Positions 1 to 11,791 of a stretch of 64,000 nucleotides of DNA are shown in pieces. Both the position numbers and the translations under genes were made by a program. The stretch is from Alistipes sp. Lineage in GTDB: Bacteria; Bacteroidota; Bacteroidia; Bacteroidales; Rikenellaceae. The notes below the pieces were generated by a model. It had not been told where the DNA came from. It did no database searches and saw only the letters and a list, made by a program, of their open reading frames with translations. Within the stretch, counting starts at the first letter, position 1. Every line of letters begins with the position of its first letter. The stretch is taken from contig JALENN010000005.1 of NCBI GenBank assembly GCA_022767745.1, forward strand, positions 1 to 64,000, in the 5' to 3' direction.

Positions 1-329
1 AGGTTAAGCGCGGTATGGTTATCTGCCACCCGGGTCAGATCAAGCCTCACTCTCACTTCAAGGCTGAGGTCTATATCTTGAAGAAGGAGGAGGGTGGTCG
101 TCACACTCCGTTCCACAACAAGTACCGTCCTCAGTTCTACCTCCGTACGATGGACGTAACCGGTGAGGTTGCTCTTCCTGAGGGTGTAGATATGGTTATG
201 CCGGGTGACCACGTAACCATCACCGTAACGCTGATCTACCCTGTAGCCCTGAACGAGAGTCTGCGTTTCGCAATCCGCGAGGGTGGCCGTACGGTAGGTG
301 CAGGTCAGGTACTGAAGATTCTTGAGTAA
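1..329 (+). CDS. tuf: Elongation factor Tu, C-terminal part (5' end outside window)
   Basis: The frame is open from the window edge (codons from base 3) and ends in TAA at 327-329. The visible 109 residues are EF-Tu domain 3, with the typical segments [27 protein letters not shown] and the C-terminal [22 protein letters not shown]-Tu brings aminoacyl-tRNA to the ribosomal A site. The gene lies directly before tRNA-Trp, secE and nusG, the usual order in many bacteria. The GTPase domain is outside the window, so nothing can be said about it. Confidence 0.97.
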   Translation, partial: VKRGMVICHPGQIKPHSHFKAEVYILKKEEGGRHTPFHNKYRPQFYLRTMDVTGEVALPEGVDMVMPGDHVTITVTLIYPVALNESLRFAIREGGRTVGAGQVLKILE

Positions 330-345
330 TCTGCAAAACCGATAG

Positions 346-369
346 AGAGGCAGTCTCTCGACTGCCTCT
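346..369 (+). other. Hairpin between tuf and tRNA-Trp
   Basis: A 9-bp perfect inverted repeat (AGAGGCAGT / ACTGCCTCT, 6-nt loop) sits 16 bases after the tuf stop. There is no proper U-tract after it, so it is more likely an RNA-processing or partial-termination signal than a full terminator. Transcription probably continues into tRNA-Trp. Confidence 0.5.
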
Positions 370-374
370 TACTT

Positions 375-445
375 AGGAGCATAGTTCAAGGGTAGAATAG
401 CGGTCTCCAAAACCGTTGATGGGAGTTCGAATCTCTCTGCTCCTG
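375..445 (+). tRNA. tRNA-Trp (anticodon CCA)
   Basis: A cloverleaf can be drawn by eye. The acceptor stem AGGAGCA pairs with TGCTCCT, the anticodon loop reads CTCCAAA with anticodon CCA, and the T-arm contains GTTCGAATC. The discriminator base is G at 445. The CCA end is not encoded. It sits between tuf and secE, the common bacterial position of tRNA-Trp. Confidence 0.93.
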
Positions 446-467
446 CTAATTATCAGAAGAAAACGTT

Positions 468-665
468 ATGTTCAATTACGTAAAAGAATCCTATAACGAG
501 CTTGTTCATAAGGTGTCTTGGCCGTCATTCGCTCAGTTGCAGAATTCAACGATCGTAGTCATGGTGGCTTCGGTCATTTTTGCGCTTGTAGTGCTGGTGA
601 TGGACATTTCATTCGAGAACATCATGGCTGCAATCTACGACACGTTGGGAAATCTTGGTCGTTAA
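468..665 (+). CDS. secE: Preprotein translocase subunit SecE
   Basis: This 65-residue protein has the short single-membrane-segment form of SecE. It begins with an amphipathic stretch (YVKESYNELVHKVSWPS, the conserved SecE motif around K-V-S-W-P) and has one hydrophobic segment at about residues 29-45. SecE stabilises SecY in the SecYEG channel. The ATG follows tRNA-Trp by 22 bases and the stop is 18 bases before the nusG start. Confidence 0.95.
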   Translation: MFNYVKESYNELVHKVSWPSFAQLQNSTIVVMVASVIFALVVLVMDISFENIMAAIYDTLGNLGR

Positions 666-683
666 TTGTTTTTTCACGAGACG

Positions 684-1244
684 ATGGGCGAAATTAAGAA
701 AGAGTGGTATGTCATCCGCGCTATAGGCGGTAAGGAGCAGAAGGTCAAAGAGTATATCGAGTCCGAGGTGCGCCATAACCATCTGGAGGAGTACATTTCA
801 CAGATACTCATCCCGTCGGAGAAGGTATATACCATTCGCAACGGAAAGAAAATCTCCAAGGAGAGGGTTTCTTATCCGGGTTACGTGTTGATAGAAGCAG
901 CTTTCGTAGGACAGATACCGATTATTATTCGCAATACACCCAATGTGTTGGGTTTCCTTGGCGACACCAAGGAAGACAGCCGCAAGATGATTGCTACGCC
1001 TCTGCGTCCACAGGAGGTGAGCCGAATCCTGGGGCGTGTCGACGAACTCAGCACGCAGGATGAGGAGAACGAGGTTCCTTTTGTTGTCGGCGAGATCGTC
1101 AAGGTTACGGACGGTCCATTCTCAAGCTTCCAAGGTACTATTGAGGCAGTCGACAACGAGCGCAAGAAACTTACGGTCTCGGTGAAGATTTTCGGACGCA
1201 AGACTCCTATGGAGTTGAGCTTTATGCAAGTTGAAAAAGAATAA
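684..1244 (+). CDS. nusG: Transcription termination/antitermination protein NusG
   Basis: The 186-residue product has the N-terminal NGN domain (KEWYVIRAIGGKEQKVKEYI) and a C-terminal KOW domain (VGEIVKVTDGPFSSFQGTI). The frame is open from a TTG at 666, but the ATG at 684 gives the normal NusG start MGEIKKEWYV. NusG binds RNA polymerase and couples it to the ribosome or Rho. The next gene, rplK, starts 16 bases downstream. Confidence 0.96.
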   Translation: MGEIKKEWYVIRAIGGKEQKVKEYIESEVRHNHLEEYISQILIPSEKVYTIRNGKKISKERVSYPGYVLIEAAFVGQIPIIIRNTPNVLGFLGDTKEDSRKMIATPLRPQEVSRILGRVDELSTQDEENEVPFVVGEIVKVTDGPFSSFQGTIEAVDNERKKLTVSVKIFGRKTPMELSFMQVEKE

Positions 1245-1260
1245 TTAACCAAGGAAAATT

Positions 1261-1701
1261 ATGGCAAAAGAGGTTGCTGCATTTATCAAATTGCAGATCA
1301 AAGGTGGTGCTGCCAATCCTTCGCCTCCAGTCGGCCCTGCGTTGGGTTCTAAGGGAGTCAACATTATGGACTTCTGTAAGCAGTTCAACGCACGCACGCA
1401 GGACAAGGCAGGCAAGGTTCTTCCAGTCATCATTACAGTTTATAGCGATAAGTCGTTCGACTTTGTTGTAAAACAGCCGCCCGTAGCCATCCAGCTCAAG
1501 GAAGCAGCCAAGATCAAGAGTGGATCTGCTCAGCCTAACCGTAACAAGGTGGCCGAGATCACTTGGGATCAGGTCAAGGCTATTGCCGAGGACAAGATGC
1601 CCGATTTGAACTGCTTCACCATCGAAGCCGCAATGCGTATGGTCGCCGGTACTGCCCGCAGTATGGGTATCAACGTAGTGGGGGAATTTCCTAACATGTA
1701 A
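1261..1701 (+). CDS. rplK: 50S ribosomal protein L11
   Basis: The 146-residue protein shows the L11 signature: a proline-rich N-terminal linker ([15 protein letters not shown]) and the C-terminal RNA-binding end with [11 protein letters not shown]11 forms the base of the L7/L12 stalk. It is followed after 13 bases by rplA, the classical L11 operon arrangement. Confidence 0.97.
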   Translation: MAKEVAAFIKLQIKGGAANPSPPVGPALGSKGVNIMDFCKQFNARTQDKAGKVLPVIITVYSDKSFDFVVKQPPVAIQLKEAAKIKSGSAQPNRNKVAEITWDQVKAIAEDKMPDLNCFTIEAAMRMVAGTARSMGINVVGEFPNM

Positions 1702-1714
1702 TTAGAGTTACGAG

Positions 1715-2413
1715 ATGAGTAAGTTGACAAAAAATCAAAAAGCAGCCTACGCAAAGGTCGAGCCCCACAAGGCATACAAACTTTCCGAGGCGGCATCTCT
1801 TCTGAAGGAAATTACCTTTACGAAATTTGATGCTTCGGTAGACGTCGACGTTCGTCTGGGCGTCGATCCTCGTAAGGCCAACCAGATGGTGCGCGGCGTT
1901 GTTACGCTGCCCCATGGTACGGGTAAGACGGTTCGCGTGCTGGTTCTCTGTACTCCCGAGAAGGAGGCCGAGGCCACTGCAGCCGGCGCCGACTATGTAG
2001 GTCTGGACGAGTATGTCGATAAGATCAAGAGCGGTTGGACCGACGTAGACGTAATCATTTGTACTCCGAACGTGATGGGCAAGGTAGGTGCCCTGGGCCG
2101 TATCCTCGGTCCCCGTGGCCTTATGCCTAACCCCAAGACGGGTACGGTTACGATGGATTTAGCCAAGGCCGTATCGGAGGTGAAGGCCGGTAAGATCGAC
2201 TTCAAGGTCGACAAGTACGGTATCATCCACACCTCTGTGGGTAAGATCTCTTTCACTCCCGAGCAGATCGTTGACAACGCAAAGGAGGTCATAAACACTA
2301 TCATCAAGCTGAAGCCGTCTGCCGCTAAGGGCGCTTACGTGTTGAGCATCTATCTCTCGACGACGATGAGCCCGGGTGTGCAGATCGATCCCAAGTCAGT
2401 AGAAACCAAGTAA
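1715..2413 (+). CDS. rplA: 50S ribosomal protein L1
   Basis: The 232-residue protein carries the L1 signature [19 protein letters not shown] at about residues 128-146 and the usual end with [13 protein letters not shown]1 binds 23S rRNA and in other bacteria represses its own operon by binding mRNA. No L1-like mRNA target was identified in the short spacers here. Confidence 0.97.
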   Translation: MSKLTKNQKAAYAKVEPHKAYKLSEAASLLKEITFTKFDASVDVDVRLGVDPRKANQMVRGVVTLPHGTGKTVRVLVLCTPEKEAEATAAGADYVGLDEYVDKIKSGWTDVDVIICTPNVMGKVGALGRILGPRGLMPNPKTGTVTMDLAKAVSEVKAGKIDFKVDKYGIIHTSVGKISFTPEQIVDNAKEVINTIIKLKPSAAKGAYVLSIYLSTTMSPGVQIDPKSVETK

Positions 2414-2431
2414 AAGAAGGAGGATAACGAT

Positions 2432-2956
2432 ATGACTAGAGAAGAGAAACTGGCCGTCATCAACGGTCTTACGGAGCAGCTCAATCAGTACCCTCACTTC
2501 TATATTACCAACATCGAGTCTTTGAACGCCGAGCAGACCGCCTCGCTGCGCCGCAAGTGCTTCGAGAACGGCATCAAGCTGGTCGTTGTGAAGAATACGC
2601 TGTTGACCAAGGCTCTGGAGCGCGCCGAGAAGGCCGATGCCCAGCTGGTCGGAGTACTCGAGGGTTCTACTTCGGTGATGTTCACCGAAACGGGTAAGGC
2701 GCCCGCCGTAGTTATAAAGGAGTTCCGCAAGTCATGCGACAAGCCCGTACTGAAGGCTGCGTATGTCGAGGGGTGCGTTTATGTGGGCGACAATCAGATC
2801 GAGACGCTTTGCAACATCAAGAGCCGCGAGGAGCTTATCGGCGACATCGTATCGCTGCTGCAGTCTCCGGCCAAGAATGTTATTTCCGCATTGCAGGCTA
2901 ATGCGGGTCAGAAGATTGCCGGCTTAGTGAAGGCACTCGAAGAGAGAAACAATTAA
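2432..2956 (+). CDS. rplJ: 50S ribosomal protein L10
   Basis: The 174-residue protein begins MTREEKLAVINGLTEQLNQY and has the L10 core (LRRKCFENGIKLVVVKNTLL). Its C-terminal helix anchors L7/L12 dimers. The spacer from rplA is only 18 bases, too short for the long L10 leader seen in enterobacteria. It contains AGAAGGAGG, one of the few clear Shine-Dalgarno-like tracts in the window. Confidence 0.97.
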   Translation: MTREEKLAVINGLTEQLNQYPHFYITNIESLNAEQTASLRRKCFENGIKLVVVKNTLLTKALERAEKADAQLVGVLEGSTSVMFTETGKAPAVVIKEFRKSCDKPVLKAAYVEGCVYVGDNQIETLCNIKSREELIGDIVSLLQSPAKNVISALQANAGQKIAGLVKALEERNN

Positions 2957-2993
2957 TCAAAACAAAAACAAAATTTAAAAAAAGAATACAACT

Positions 2994-3368
2994 ATGGCAG
3001 ATGTAAAGGTATTAGCTGAAGAATTGGTAAATTTGACAGTTAAGGAGGTAAATGAATTGGCTACTATCCTCAAGGAGGAGTATGGTATCGAGCCGGCTGC
3101 TGCTGCTGTAGCAGTTGCTGCACCTGCCGCTGCAGGTGAGGCTGCTGCCGCCGAGAAGACTTCGTTCGACGTAATCCTCGTAAACGCAGGTCAGGCTAAG
3201 CTTCAGGTTATCAAGGCCGTTAAGGATATCGCAGGTCTTTCGCTGGGCGATGCCAAGGCTCTGGTTGACGGCGCTCCCAAGGCTGTTAAGGAGGGCGTTT
3301 CGAAGGAGGAGGCCGAGTCTGTTAAGGCTGCTCTTGAGGAGGCTGGTGCTGAAGTTGAGGTTAAGTAG
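2994..3368 (+). CDS. rplL: 50S ribosomal protein L7/L12
   Basis: The 124-residue acidic protein has the N-terminal dimerisation region, an Ala-rich hinge at about residues 36-52 and the factor-binding C-terminal domain ([20 protein letters not shown]). It is the stalk protein that recruits translation factors. A structured 239-base spacer separates it from rpoB. Confidence 0.97.
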   Translation: MADVKVLAEELVNLTVKEVNELATILKEEYGIEPAAAAVAVAAPAAAGEAAAAEKTSFDVILVNAGQAKLQVIKAVKDIAGLSLGDAKALVDGAPKAVKEGVSKEEAESVKAALEEAGAEVEVK

Positions 3369-3399
3369 TTACTTTGCTTATAAAGTTTCAGACAACTCG

Positions 3400-3440
3400 G
3401 GTATAGAGCTTACACGCCCGTGTAAGCCCTATACCTTTTC
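3400..3440 (+). terminator. Hairpin with T-tract between rplL and rpoB (probable attenuator)
   Basis: GGTATAG (3400-3406) pairs with CTATACC (3429-3435) and CTTACACG (3409-3416) with CGTGTAAG (3419-3426), separated by a small AG/CC internal loop. TTTTC follows directly. The position is that of the known partial terminator between rplL and rpoB in E. coli, which sets the ribosomal-protein to polymerase ratio. That role is inferred here. Confidence 0.7.
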
Positions 3441-3446
3441 TGCTCT

Positions 3447-3585
3447 AAAGTTCGGGAGTGCCGTCGGAGCTGTGCCCGTACTTTGGAATTTCATGATGCT
3501 CTCAATGTGTATAGTACTTGCACTGAGGGCATTAGCGGGATAATATGATGCCCGTTTTTGGGGTGCGCACCCCGTGAGTACTCAC
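3447..3585 (+). promoter_or_regulatory. Further structured elements in the rplL-rpoB spacer
   Basis: Downstream of the first hairpin there is a stem AAAGT/ACTTT with inner GGG/CCC (3447-3484). A second stem GGGCAT/ATGCCC (3527-3532 with 3548-3553) is followed by GTTTTT. Then come two back-to-back palindromes, GGGGTGCGCACCCC (3560-3573) and GTGAGTACTCAC (3574-3585), ending 22 bases before the rpoB start. They could be attenuator, RNase or protein-binding elements of the rpoB leader. Confidence 0.5.
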
Positions 3586-3607
3586 ACTTCAACAAAACTG
3601 ATTTAAG

Positions 3608-6600
3608 ATGTCCGTATCAAAACAACAACAAAGAATTAGCTTCTCTACGGTCAAGAACAGGGTTCCCTATCCCGACCTGCTGGAGGTACAGCTTAAATCA
3701 TTCCGCGATTTTTTCCAGATGGACACTACGGCCGAGAACCGCAAGAACGAAGGCCTCTACAAAGTGTTTCAGGAGAACTTTCCCATCACCGACACCCGGA
3801 ACAACTTCGTTCTGGAGTTCATCGATTACTATATCGACCCGCCCCGTTACTCGATTGAGGAGTGTCTGGAGCGTGGCCTTACATACAGCGTGCCTCTGAA
3901 GGCGAAGCTGAAGCTGTATTGCACCGACGACGAACACGAGGATTTCGGCGTTGTGGTGCAGGACGTCTATTTCGGCACCATACCCTACATGACCGAGCGC
4001 GGTACGTTCGTCTTCAACGGCGCGGAGCGTGTCATCGTATCGCAGCTGCACCGTTCGCCGGGCGTATTCTTCGGCCAGAGCATGCACACCAACGGTACGA
4101 AGCTCTATTCGGCGCGAATCATCCCCTTCAAGGGTTCGTGGATAGAGTTCGCTACGGACATCAACAACGTGATGTACGCCTACATCGACCGCAAGAAGAA
4201 GTTGCCCGTCACGACTCTTCTGCGTGCGATTGGCTTCGAGACCGATCAGCAGATTCTCGAGATATTCGACCTGGCCGACGAGGTCAAGGTCACCAAGAGC
4301 AACCTCAAGAAGGCCGTGGGCCGCAAGCTGGCGGCGCGTGTGCTGTCGAGCTGGGTCGAGGACTTCGTCGACGAGGATACGGGCGAGGTTGTCTCTATCG
4401 AGCGTAACAATGTCATCGTCGATCGTGAGGTGGAGCTCACCGAGGAGCACATCGACGCCATCATAGAGAGCGGCGCCAAGACCATCCTCCTGCACAAGGA
4501 GAATGCGTCGGGCATCGACTTCTCGATCATATACAGCACCCTGCAGAAGGATCCCTGCAACTCTGAAAAGGAGGCCGTTGTCTACATCTACAGGCAGCTG
4601 CGCGCCTCGGAGCCGCCCGATGAGGCTACGGCCCGCGACGTCATCGACAAGCTCTTCTTCTCGGACAAGCGCTACGATCTGGGCAATGTGGGTCGTTACC
4701 GTATAAACACGAAGCTGAACCTCGATATCGATCCCTCGATCCGCATCCTTACGCGTGAGGATATCATCGAGATCATCAAGTACCTGATTCAGCTCATCAA
4801 CTCGAAGGCCGAGGTGGACGATATCGACCACCTGTCGAACCGCCGCGTGCGTACCGTGGGCGAGCAGCTGGCAAACCAGTTCTCGGTAGGTTTCGTGCGC
4901 ATGGCCCGCACCATCCGCGAGAGGATGAACGTGCGCGACAACGAGGTCTTCACTCCGGTGGATCTGATCAACGCCAAGACGCTGTCGAGCGTGGTGAACT
5001 CGTTCTTCGGAACCAGCCAGCTGTCGCAGTTCATGGACCAGATCAACCCCCTGGCCGAGATCACGCACAAGCGTCGTCTCTCGGCGCTGGGTCCCGGCGG
5101 TCTGTCGCGTGACCGTGCCGGATTCGAGGTGCGAGACGTGCACTACACGCACTACGGACGTCTCTGCCCGATCGAGTCGCCCGAGGGCCCGAACATCGGT
5201 CTGATCTCGTCGCTGTGCGTCTATGCGAAGATTTCGGACATGGGCTTCATCGAGACCCCCTACCGTACGGTTACCGACGGCAAGGTCGACATGGACAACT
5301 CGCACATCAAGTACTACTCGGCCGAGGCCGAGGACGGCCATATCGTAGCCCAGTCGAACGAGCCGATCGACGACGAGGGCAACTTCCTGAACGGCGACCG
5401 CATCAAGGCCCGTGAGGGTGCCGACTTCCCCGTCGTTACGGCCAAGGACGTGACGCTGATGGACGTGGCGCCGAACCAGATCGCCTCGATTGCGGCGAGC
5501 CTGATCCCCTTCCTGGAGCACGACGATGCCAACCGTGCGCTTATGGGATCGAACATGATGCGCCAGGCCGTGCCTCTGATTACGTGCGAGGCCCCCATCG
5601 TGGGTACCGGCATCGAGAAGGACATGATCATCGACAGCCGCATACAGGTTGTGGCCGAGGGCGATGGCGAGGTAGTCTTCTCGGACGCCACCAAGATACA
5701 GATACGTTACGAGCGTACGGAGGAGGAGCGCATCTGCTCGTTCGACCCCGAGGTCACGACCTACACGCTGCCCCGCTTCCGCCGCACGAACCAGAATACG
5801 ACCGTGACGCTGAAGCCCATCGTACTGACGGGCGAGCATGTCACGAAGGGTCAGATCCTCACCGAGGGCTACTCGACGCAGAACGGCGAGCTGGCTCGGG
5901 GCCGCCACCTGCAGGTGGCGTTCATGCCCTGGACGGGTTACAATTTCGCGGATGCAATCGTTATCTCGGAGCGTATCCAGCGTGAGGATATCTTCACGTC
6001 GGTACACGTCGACGAGTACATCATGGAGGTGCGCGACACCAAGCGCGGTGTCGAGGAGCTCACCTCGGACATACCCAACGTGAGCGAGGATGCCACGAAG
6101 GATCTCGATGCCAACGGTATCATCCGTGTGGGCGCCGAGGTACACCCGGGCGATATCCTCATCGGTAAGATCACCCCGAAGGGCGAGAGCGATCCTTCGC
6201 CCGAGGAGAAGCTGCTGCGTGCGATCTTCGGCGACAAGGCCGGCGACGTGAAGGATGCGTCGCTCAAGGCACAGCCGTCGCTGCACGGTGTGGTGATCGA
6301 CACCAAGCTCTACAGTCATGCCCAGAAGGAGAAGAAGAGCAAGGCGGCCGAGCGTGCCCAGCTCGAGCAGCTGGACCAGAAGTTCGCCGGCGAGATTTCG
6401 GAGCTGACGAAGGTGCTCGTGGGCAAGCTGTGGAGACTCGTCGAGGGCAAGGTCGTAGCCAACGTATCGGACTACTTCGGCGTGGAGCTCTATGCCCCGG
6501 GTACGAAGTTCTCGCAGAAGATGCTCGAGGACATCGCCATGCGCGACAAGGACGAGAAGACGGGAGTCGTTTCGGGCTACCTGAACCTCGGCAGCTGCAA

Positions 6601-7465
6601 GTGGACGGGCGACGAGCATCTGGATTCGCTCATTGAGACTACCATAAACAATTATACCATCGAGTGGAAGAAGGCCGACGCCCGCATCAAGCGCGAGAAG
6701 TACAACCTCACCAACGGTGACGAGCTTCCCACGTCGGGCGTTATCCAGATGGCGAAGGTCTACATCGCCAAGAAGCGTAAGCTGAAGGTGGGTGACAAGA
6801 TGGCCGGACGTCACGGTAACAAGGGTATCGTGGCCAAGGTCGTACGCGACGAGGACATGCCGTTCCTCGAGGACGGTACCATCGTCGACATCTGTCTGAA
6901 CCCGCTGGGTGTGCCTTCGCGAATGAACCTGGGACAGATCTACGAGACCGTGCTCGGATGGGCCGGCCGCGAGCTGGGCCTGACGTTCGCCACCCCGATC
7001 TTCGACGGTGCGTCGCTCGACCAGATCAACGAGTACACGGCCAAGGCTGGCGTACCCCACAGCGGCCGTACCTACCTCTACGACGGCGGCACGGGCGAGA
7101 AGTTCGACCAGCCGGCTACGGTGGGCGTGATCTACATGCTCAAGCTGGGCCACATGATCGACGACAAGATGCATGCCCGTTCGATCGGTCCCTACTCGCT
7201 CATCACGCAGCAGCCTCTGGGAGGTAAGGCACAGTTCGGAGGCCAGCGTTTCGGAGAGATGGAGGTTTGGGCTCTTGAGGGCTTCGGCGCCGCCAACATC
7301 CTTCAGGAGATCCTCACCATCAAGTCGGATGATGTCATGGGCCGTGCGAAGGCTTACGAGGCCATCGTCAAGGGCGACAACCTGCCCAAGCCGGGCGTGC
7401 CGGAGGCCATGAACGTGCTGCTGCACGAGTTGCGCGGTCTGGCACTGTCGGTGAAACTCGAATAA
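3608..7465 (+). CDS. rpoB: DNA-directed RNA polymerase subunit beta
   Basis: The 1285-residue protein is full-length RpoB. The rifampicin region at about residues 468-500 reads [17 protein letters not shown] and continues [12 protein letters not shown]. The residues matching E. coli S512, Q513, D516, H526, R529 and S531 are all the sensitive type; N518 is replaced by Ile. The C-terminal [19 protein letters not shown] region that joins beta' is present. rpoC follows after 39 bases. A long open frame on the opposite strand is a codon-bias shadow. Confidence 0.98.
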   Translation: MSVSKQQQRISFSTVKNRVPYPDLLEVQLKSFRDFFQMDTTAENRKNEGLYKVFQENFPITDTRNNFVLEFIDYYIDPPRYSIEECLERGLTYSVPLKAKLKLYCTDDEHEDFGVVVQDVYFGTIPYMTERGTFVFNGAERVIVSQLHRSPGVFFGQSMHTNGTKLYSARIIPFKGSWIEFATDINNVMYAYIDRKKKLPVTTLLRAIGFETDQQILEIFDLADEVKVTKSNLKKAVGRKLAARVLSSWVEDFVDEDTGEVVSIERNNVIVDREVELTEEHIDAIIESGAKTILLHKENASGIDFSIIYSTLQKDPCNSEKEAVVYIYRQLRASEPPDEATARDVIDKLFFSDKRYDLGNVGRYRINTKLNLDIDPSIRILTREDIIEIIKYLIQLINSKAEVDDIDHLSNRRVRTVGEQLANQFSVGFVRMARTIRERMNVRDNEVFTPVDLINAKTLSSVVNSFFGTSQLSQFMDQINPLAEITHKRRLSALGPGGLSRDRAGFEVRDVHYTHYGRLCPIESPEGPNIGLISSLCVYAKISDMGFIETPYRTVTDGKVDMDNSHIKYYSAEAEDGHIVAQSNEPIDDEGNFLNGDRIKAREGADFPVVTAKDVTLMDVAPNQIASIAASLIPFLEHDDANRALMGSNMMRQAVPLITCEAPIVGTGIEKDMIIDSRIQVVAEGDGEVVFSDATKIQIRYERTEEERICSFDPEVTTYTLPRFRRTNQNTTVTLKPIVLTGEHVTKGQILTEGYSTQNGELARGRHLQVAFMPWTGYNFADAIVISERIQREDIFTSVHVDEYIMEVRDTKRGVEELTSDIPNVSEDATKDLDANGIIRVGAEVHPGDILIGKITPKGESDPSPEEKLLRAIFGDKAGDVKDASLKAQPSLHGVVIDTKLYSHAQKEKKSKAAERAQLEQLDQKFAGEISELTKVLVGKLWRLVEGKVVANVSDYFGVELYAPGTKFSQKMLEDIAMRDKDEKTGVVSGYLNLGSCKWTGDEHLDSLIETTINNYTIEWKKADARIKREKYNLTNGDELPTSGVIQMAKVYIAKKRKLKVGDKMAGRHGNKGIVAKVVRDEDMPFLEDGTIVDICLNPLGVPSRMNLGQIYETVLGWAGRELGLTFATPIFDGASLDQINEYTAKAGVPHSGRTYLYDGGTGEKFDQPATVGVIYMLKLGHMIDDKMHARSIGPYSLITQQPLGGKAQFGGQRFGEMEVWALEGFGAANILQEILTIKSDDVMGRAKAYEAIVKGDNLPKPGVPEAMNVLLHELRGLALSVKLE

Positions 7466-7504
7466 GATGAAGGTGTGGTATAATTAAAGTAAAGATTTCG
7501 AATT

Positions 7505-10500
7505 ATGGCAATCAAAGATAACAAGCAGTCGAACGGTTACAGCCGCATTTCGATCGGCCTGGCCTCTCCCGAGGAGATTCTGGCCCAGTCGAGCGGCGAG
7601 GTGCTGAAACCCGAGACTATCAACTACCGTACCTACAAGCCCGAGCGCGACGGACTCTTCTGCGAGCGCATCTTCGGTCCCGTGAAGGACTACGAGTGCC
7701 ACTGCGGCAAGTACAAGCGTATCCGTTACAAGGGTATCGTCTGCGACCGATGCGGTGTGGAGGTGACCGAGAAGAAGGTGCGCCGCGAGCGTATGGGTCA
7801 CATCTCGCTGGTGGTGCCGGTGGTACACATATGGTATTTCCGTTCGCTGCCTTCGAAGATAGGTTACCTGCTGGGTATCCCTACCAAGAAACTCGAGGCG
7901 ATCATCTACTACGAGCGTTACGTGGTTATCAACCCGGGTGCCGCTGCCGAGCAGGGTATCGAGCGCCTGCAGACGCTGGCCGTGAAGGAGTACCTCGACG
8001 TGCTGGCTGCCCTGCCGAAGGGCAACCAGGCGCTGGACGACAACGATCCCGACAAGTTCGTCGCCAAGATGGGCGGCGAGGCCATCTACGACCTGTTGAA
8101 GGCCGTCGATCTGGATTCTATGTCGTATGCGCTGCGCCACAAGGCCTCGACCGAGACCTCGCAGCAGCGTAAGAGCGAGGCGCTGAAGCAGCTGAACGTG
8201 ATCGAGTCGTTCCGTGCCTCGAACGGTCAGAACAAGCCCGAGTGGATGGTGCTGAGCGTGATCCCCGTGATCCCGCCCGAGCTGCGTCCCCTGGTGCCGC
8301 TGGACGGCGGACGTTTCGCAACGTCGGATCTGAACGACCTCTACCGTCGCGTCATCATCCGTAACAACCGTCTGAAGCGACTCATCGAGATCAAGGCCCC
8401 GGAGGTGATCCTGCGCAACGAGAAGCGTATGCTGCAGGAGGCTGTCGACTCGCTCTTCGACAACTCGCGCAAGAGCAACGCCGTGAAGAACGAGAGCAAC
8501 CGACCTCTCAAGTCGCTGTCGGATTCGCTCAAGGGTAAGCAGGGACGTTTCCGTCAGAACCTTCTGGGTAAGCGTGTCGACTACTCGGCCCGTTCGGTTA
8601 TCGTCGTCGGCCCCGAGCTGAAGATGCACGAGATGGGTATTCCGAAGGATATGGCGGCCGAGCTCTACAAGCCGTTCGTCATCCGCAAGCTCATCGAGCG
8701 CGGCATCGTCAAGACCGTTAAGTCGGCAAAGAAGATCATTGACCGCAAGGATCCCGTTATATGGGGCATTCTGGAGAATGTCATCAAGGGTCACCCCGTA
8801 TTGATGAACCGTGCCCCGACCCTTCACCGCCTGGGTATCCAGGCGTTCCAGCCCAAGCTGATCGAGGGTAAGGCCATGCAGCTGCACCCGCTGGCCTGTA
8901 CGGCATTCAACGCCGACTTCGACGGTGACCAGATGGCCGTGCACTTGCCGCTGGGCAACGCCGCCATCCTGGAGGCTCAGCTGCTGATGCTGGGTTCGCA
9001 CAACGTGCTTAACCCCGCCAACGGCGCCCCCATCACCGTGCCGTCGCAGGATATGGTCCTCGGTCTGTACTACATCACCAAGCCGCGCAAGGGCAGCAAG
9101 GGTGAGGGTCTGGTATTCTACGGTCCCGAGGAGGCCATCATCGCCTACAACGAGAAGCGTGCCGACCTGCACGCCATCGTAAAGTGCGTCGTGCGCGACG
9201 TGGACGAGAACGGCAAGCCCTACGAGGAGCTCAAGGAGACCACCATCGGTCGTATCATCTTCAACCAGGTGGTACCCGAGGAGGTAGGATATATCAACAC
9301 GGTGCTGACGAAGAAGTCGCTGCGTGACATCATCGCCGTCGTGCTGAAGAAGGCCGGTGCCGACAAGGTGGCCAACTTCCTGGATGACATCAAGAACATG
9401 GGTTACCGCATGGCCTTCCAGGGAGGTCTGTCGTTCAACCTCGACGCCGTGGTTATCCCAGAATCGAAGCAGAAGCTCGTGCAGGAGGGTTACGAGAAGG
9501 CCGATGCCATCATGGAGGACTACAACATGGGTCTTATCACCAACAACGAGCGTTACAACCAGATCATCGACGTCTGGACCAACATAAACAACAAGCTCAC
9601 CAAGGAGGTGATCGACACGCTGATCAAGGATCAGGACGGATTCAACCCCGTATACATGATGCTTGACTCGGGAGCCCGTGGTTCGAAGGAGCAGATCCGT
9701 CAGCTGTCGGGTATGCGAGGCCTTATGGCCAAGCCGCAGAAGTCGGGTGTCGAGGGAGGTCAGCAGGTTATCGAGAACCCCATCCTCTCGAACTTCAAGG
9801 AGGGTCTTTCGGTGCTCGAGTACTTCATCTCTACGCACGGTGCCCGTAAGGGTCTTGCCGATACGGCCTTGAAGACGGCCGATGCCGGTTACCTGACGCG
9901 TCGTCTGGTGGACGTGGCGCAGGACGTGATCATCAACGAGGAGGATTGCGGTACGCTGCGCGGTCTGACGGCTACGGCCATCAAGCGCAACGACGACGTG
10001 GTGCAGACGCTCTACGACCGCATTCTGGGCCGCACGGCGCTCAACGACGTGATCCACCCGATCACGGGCGAGGTTATGTGCAAGGCCGGCGAGGAGATCA
10101 CCGAGAGCATTGCCGAGGCCATCGAGAAGTCGCCTCTGGAGTCTGTCGAGATACGTTCGGTGCTGACGTGCGAGTCGCGTCACGGCGTATGTGCCAAGTG
10201 CTACGGCCGCAACCTTGCGACGGCGCGCATGGTACAGAAGGGTGAGGTCGTCGGCGTCATCGCGGCGCAGTCGATCGGCGAGCCCGGTACGCAGCTTACG
10301 CTCCGTACGTTCCACGTGGGTGGTGTGGCCGGTGGTACGGCCGTCGAGACCAACGTCGTGTCGAAGTACGAGGGCCGTCTGGAGATCGACGAGTTGCGCA
10401 CCATCAAGGGCAAGCACTCGAACGGCAACATGGTTGATATCGTTATCTCGCGTCAGTCGGAGTTCCGCATTGTCGATCCCAAGACCGAGATCGTACTCTA

Positions 10501-11770
10501 TACGCACAGCCTGCCTTACGCGTCGGTTCTCTACATGGCCGACGGCGCTGAGGTCAAGAAGGGCGATCTGATCTGCGAGTGGGATCCCTACAACGCCGTT
10601 ATCATCGCCGAGAGCGAGGGTAAGGTTGCCTACGACAGCATTATCGAGGGCGTTACCTACCGCGACGAGCGCGACGAGCAGACGGGTCTGTCGGAGAAGG
10701 TCGTAATCGAGTCGAAGGACCGTACGAAGAACCCCGTTATCCACATCGTCAACAAGGAGGGCGAGGATATCAAGTCATACAACCTGCCCGTATCGGCCCA
10801 CATCATGGTGAAGGACAACGCCAAGATCAAGGCCGGCGATATCCTGATCAAGATCCCGCGTGCCGTGGGCAAGACCGGCGGCGATATCACGGGAGGTCTG
10901 CCGCGAGTTACGGAGCTCTTCGAGGCACGTAACCCGTCGAACCCCGCAATCGTCTCGGAGATCGACGGCGAGGTAACCTTCGGCAAGATCAAGCGCGGTA
11001 ACCGCGAGATCATCATCACCTCGAAGCAGGGTGACGTGATGAAGTATCTGGTGCCGCTGTCGCGTCAGATCGTGGTGCAGGAGAACGACTACGTGAAGGC
11101 CGGTATGGCCCTGTCGGACGGTGCCATCACCCCGAGCGACATCCTTCGCATACTCGGTCCCACGAAGGTACAGGAGTACATCGTCAACGAGGTGCAGGAG
11201 GTTTACCGCATGCAGGGTGTGAAGATCAACGACAAGCACTTCGAGGTGATCGTGCGCCAGATGATGAGCAAGGTCAAGATCGAGGATCCGGGAGACTCGC
11301 GTTTCTTCGAGGACCAGATAGTGGACAAGTGGGAGTTCATGGATGTGAACGACGAACTCTACGACAAGGTAGTAGTGGAGGATGCCGGCGATTCGCAGAA
11401 CGTGCAGCCCGGACAGATCATATCGATGCGCAAGCTGCGTGACGAGAACTCGTCGCTCAAGCGTCGCGACATGAAGCTGGTGAAGGTGCGCGACATCGTT
11501 CCCGCCACGTCGAACCAGGTGCTGCAGGGTATCACCCGCGCCGCACTGCAGACGTCGAGCTTCATCTCGGCCGCCTCGTTCCAGGAGACCACGAAGGTGC
11601 TCAACGAGGCCGCCATCCAGGGCAAGGTCGACCCGCTGGAGAACCTCAAGGAGAACGTTATCTGCGGTCACCTCATACCGGGTGGTACGGGTCTGAGAGA
11701 CTACGACAATCTGGTTGTGGGTCTGAAGTCGGATCTGGAGAATCTGCAGAACCAGAACGCTGCCGAATAA
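7505..11770 (+). CDS. rpoC: DNA-directed RNA polymerase subunit beta'
   Basis: The 1421-residue protein has the N-terminal zinc-binding cysteines (CHCGKYKR...CDRCGVEV), the catalytic Mg-binding motif [12 protein letters not shown] near residue 470 and the second zinc cluster ([16 protein letters not shown]). The trigger-loop/bridge region [16 protein letters not shown] is near residue 925. It ends 22 bases before a strong intrinsic terminator, closing the operon. Confidence 0.98.
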   Translation: MAIKDNKQSNGYSRISIGLASPEEILAQSSGEVLKPETINYRTYKPERDGLFCERIFGPVKDYECHCGKYKRIRYKGIVCDRCGVEVTEKKVRRERMGHISLVVPVVHIWYFRSLPSKIGYLLGIPTKKLEAIIYYERYVVINPGAAAEQGIERLQTLAVKEYLDVLAALPKGNQALDDNDPDKFVAKMGGEAIYDLLKAVDLDSMSYALRHKASTETSQQRKSEALKQLNVIESFRASNGQNKPEWMVLSVIPVIPPELRPLVPLDGGRFATSDLNDLYRRVIIRNNRLKRLIEIKAPEVILRNEKRMLQEAVDSLFDNSRKSNAVKNESNRPLKSLSDSLKGKQGRFRQNLLGKRVDYSARSVIVVGPELKMHEMGIPKDMAAELYKPFVIRKLIERGIVKTVKSAKKIIDRKDPVIWGILENVIKGHPVLMNRAPTLHRLGIQAFQPKLIEGKAMQLHPLACTAFNADFDGDQMAVHLPLGNAAILEAQLLMLGSHNVLNPANGAPITVPSQDMVLGLYYITKPRKGSKGEGLVFYGPEEAIIAYNEKRADLHAIVKCVVRDVDENGKPYEELKETTIGRIIFNQVVPEEVGYINTVLTKKSLRDIIAVVLKKAGADKVANFLDDIKNMGYRMAFQGGLSFNLDAVVIPESKQKLVQEGYEKADAIMEDYNMGLITNNERYNQIIDVWTNINNKLTKEVIDTLIKDQDGFNPVYMMLDSGARGSKEQIRQLSGMRGLMAKPQKSGVEGGQQVIENPILSNFKEGLSVLEYFISTHGARKGLADTALKTADAGYLTRRLVDVAQDVIINEEDCGTLRGLTATAIKRNDDVVQTLYDRILGRTALNDVIHPITGEVMCKAGEEITESIAEAIEKSPLESVEIRSVLTCESRHGVCAKCYGRNLATARMVQKGEVVGVIAAQSIGEPGTQLTLRTFHVGGVAGGTAVETNVVSKYEGRLEIDELRTIKGKHSNGNMVDIVISRQSEFRIVDPKTEIVLYTHSLPYASVLYMADGAEVKKGDLICEWDPYNAVIIAESEGKVAYDSIIEGVTYRDERDEQTGLSEKVVIESKDRTKNPVIHIVNKEGEDIKSYNLPVSAHIMVKDNAKIKAGDILIKIPRAVGKTGGDITGGLPRVTELFEARNPSNPAIVSEIDGEVTFGKIKRGNREIIITSKQGDVMKYLVPLSRQIVVQENDYVKAGMALSDGAITPSDILRILGPTKVQEYIVNEVQEVYRMQGVKINDKHFEVIVRQMMSKVKIEDPGDSRFFEDQIVDKWEFMDVNDELYDKVVVEDAGDSQNVQPGQIISMRKLRDENSSLKRRDMKLVKVRDIVPATSNQVLQGITRAALQTSSFISAASFQETTKVLNEAAIQGKVDPLENLKENVICGHLIPGGTGLRDYDNLVVGLKSDLENLQNQNAAE

Positions 11771-11791
11771 CGCGGCGTTGCGATAGAAGAA

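Noticed and set aside
3698..7426. 1242-codon open frame on the minus strand opposite rpoB
   Set aside because: It is an exact shadow of the rpoB codon pattern; the product has no recognisable domain and rpoB is unmistakable. The same holds for the long minus frames opposite rpoC (7484-10744), the RND pump (24191-26569) and nrdD (29059-30903).
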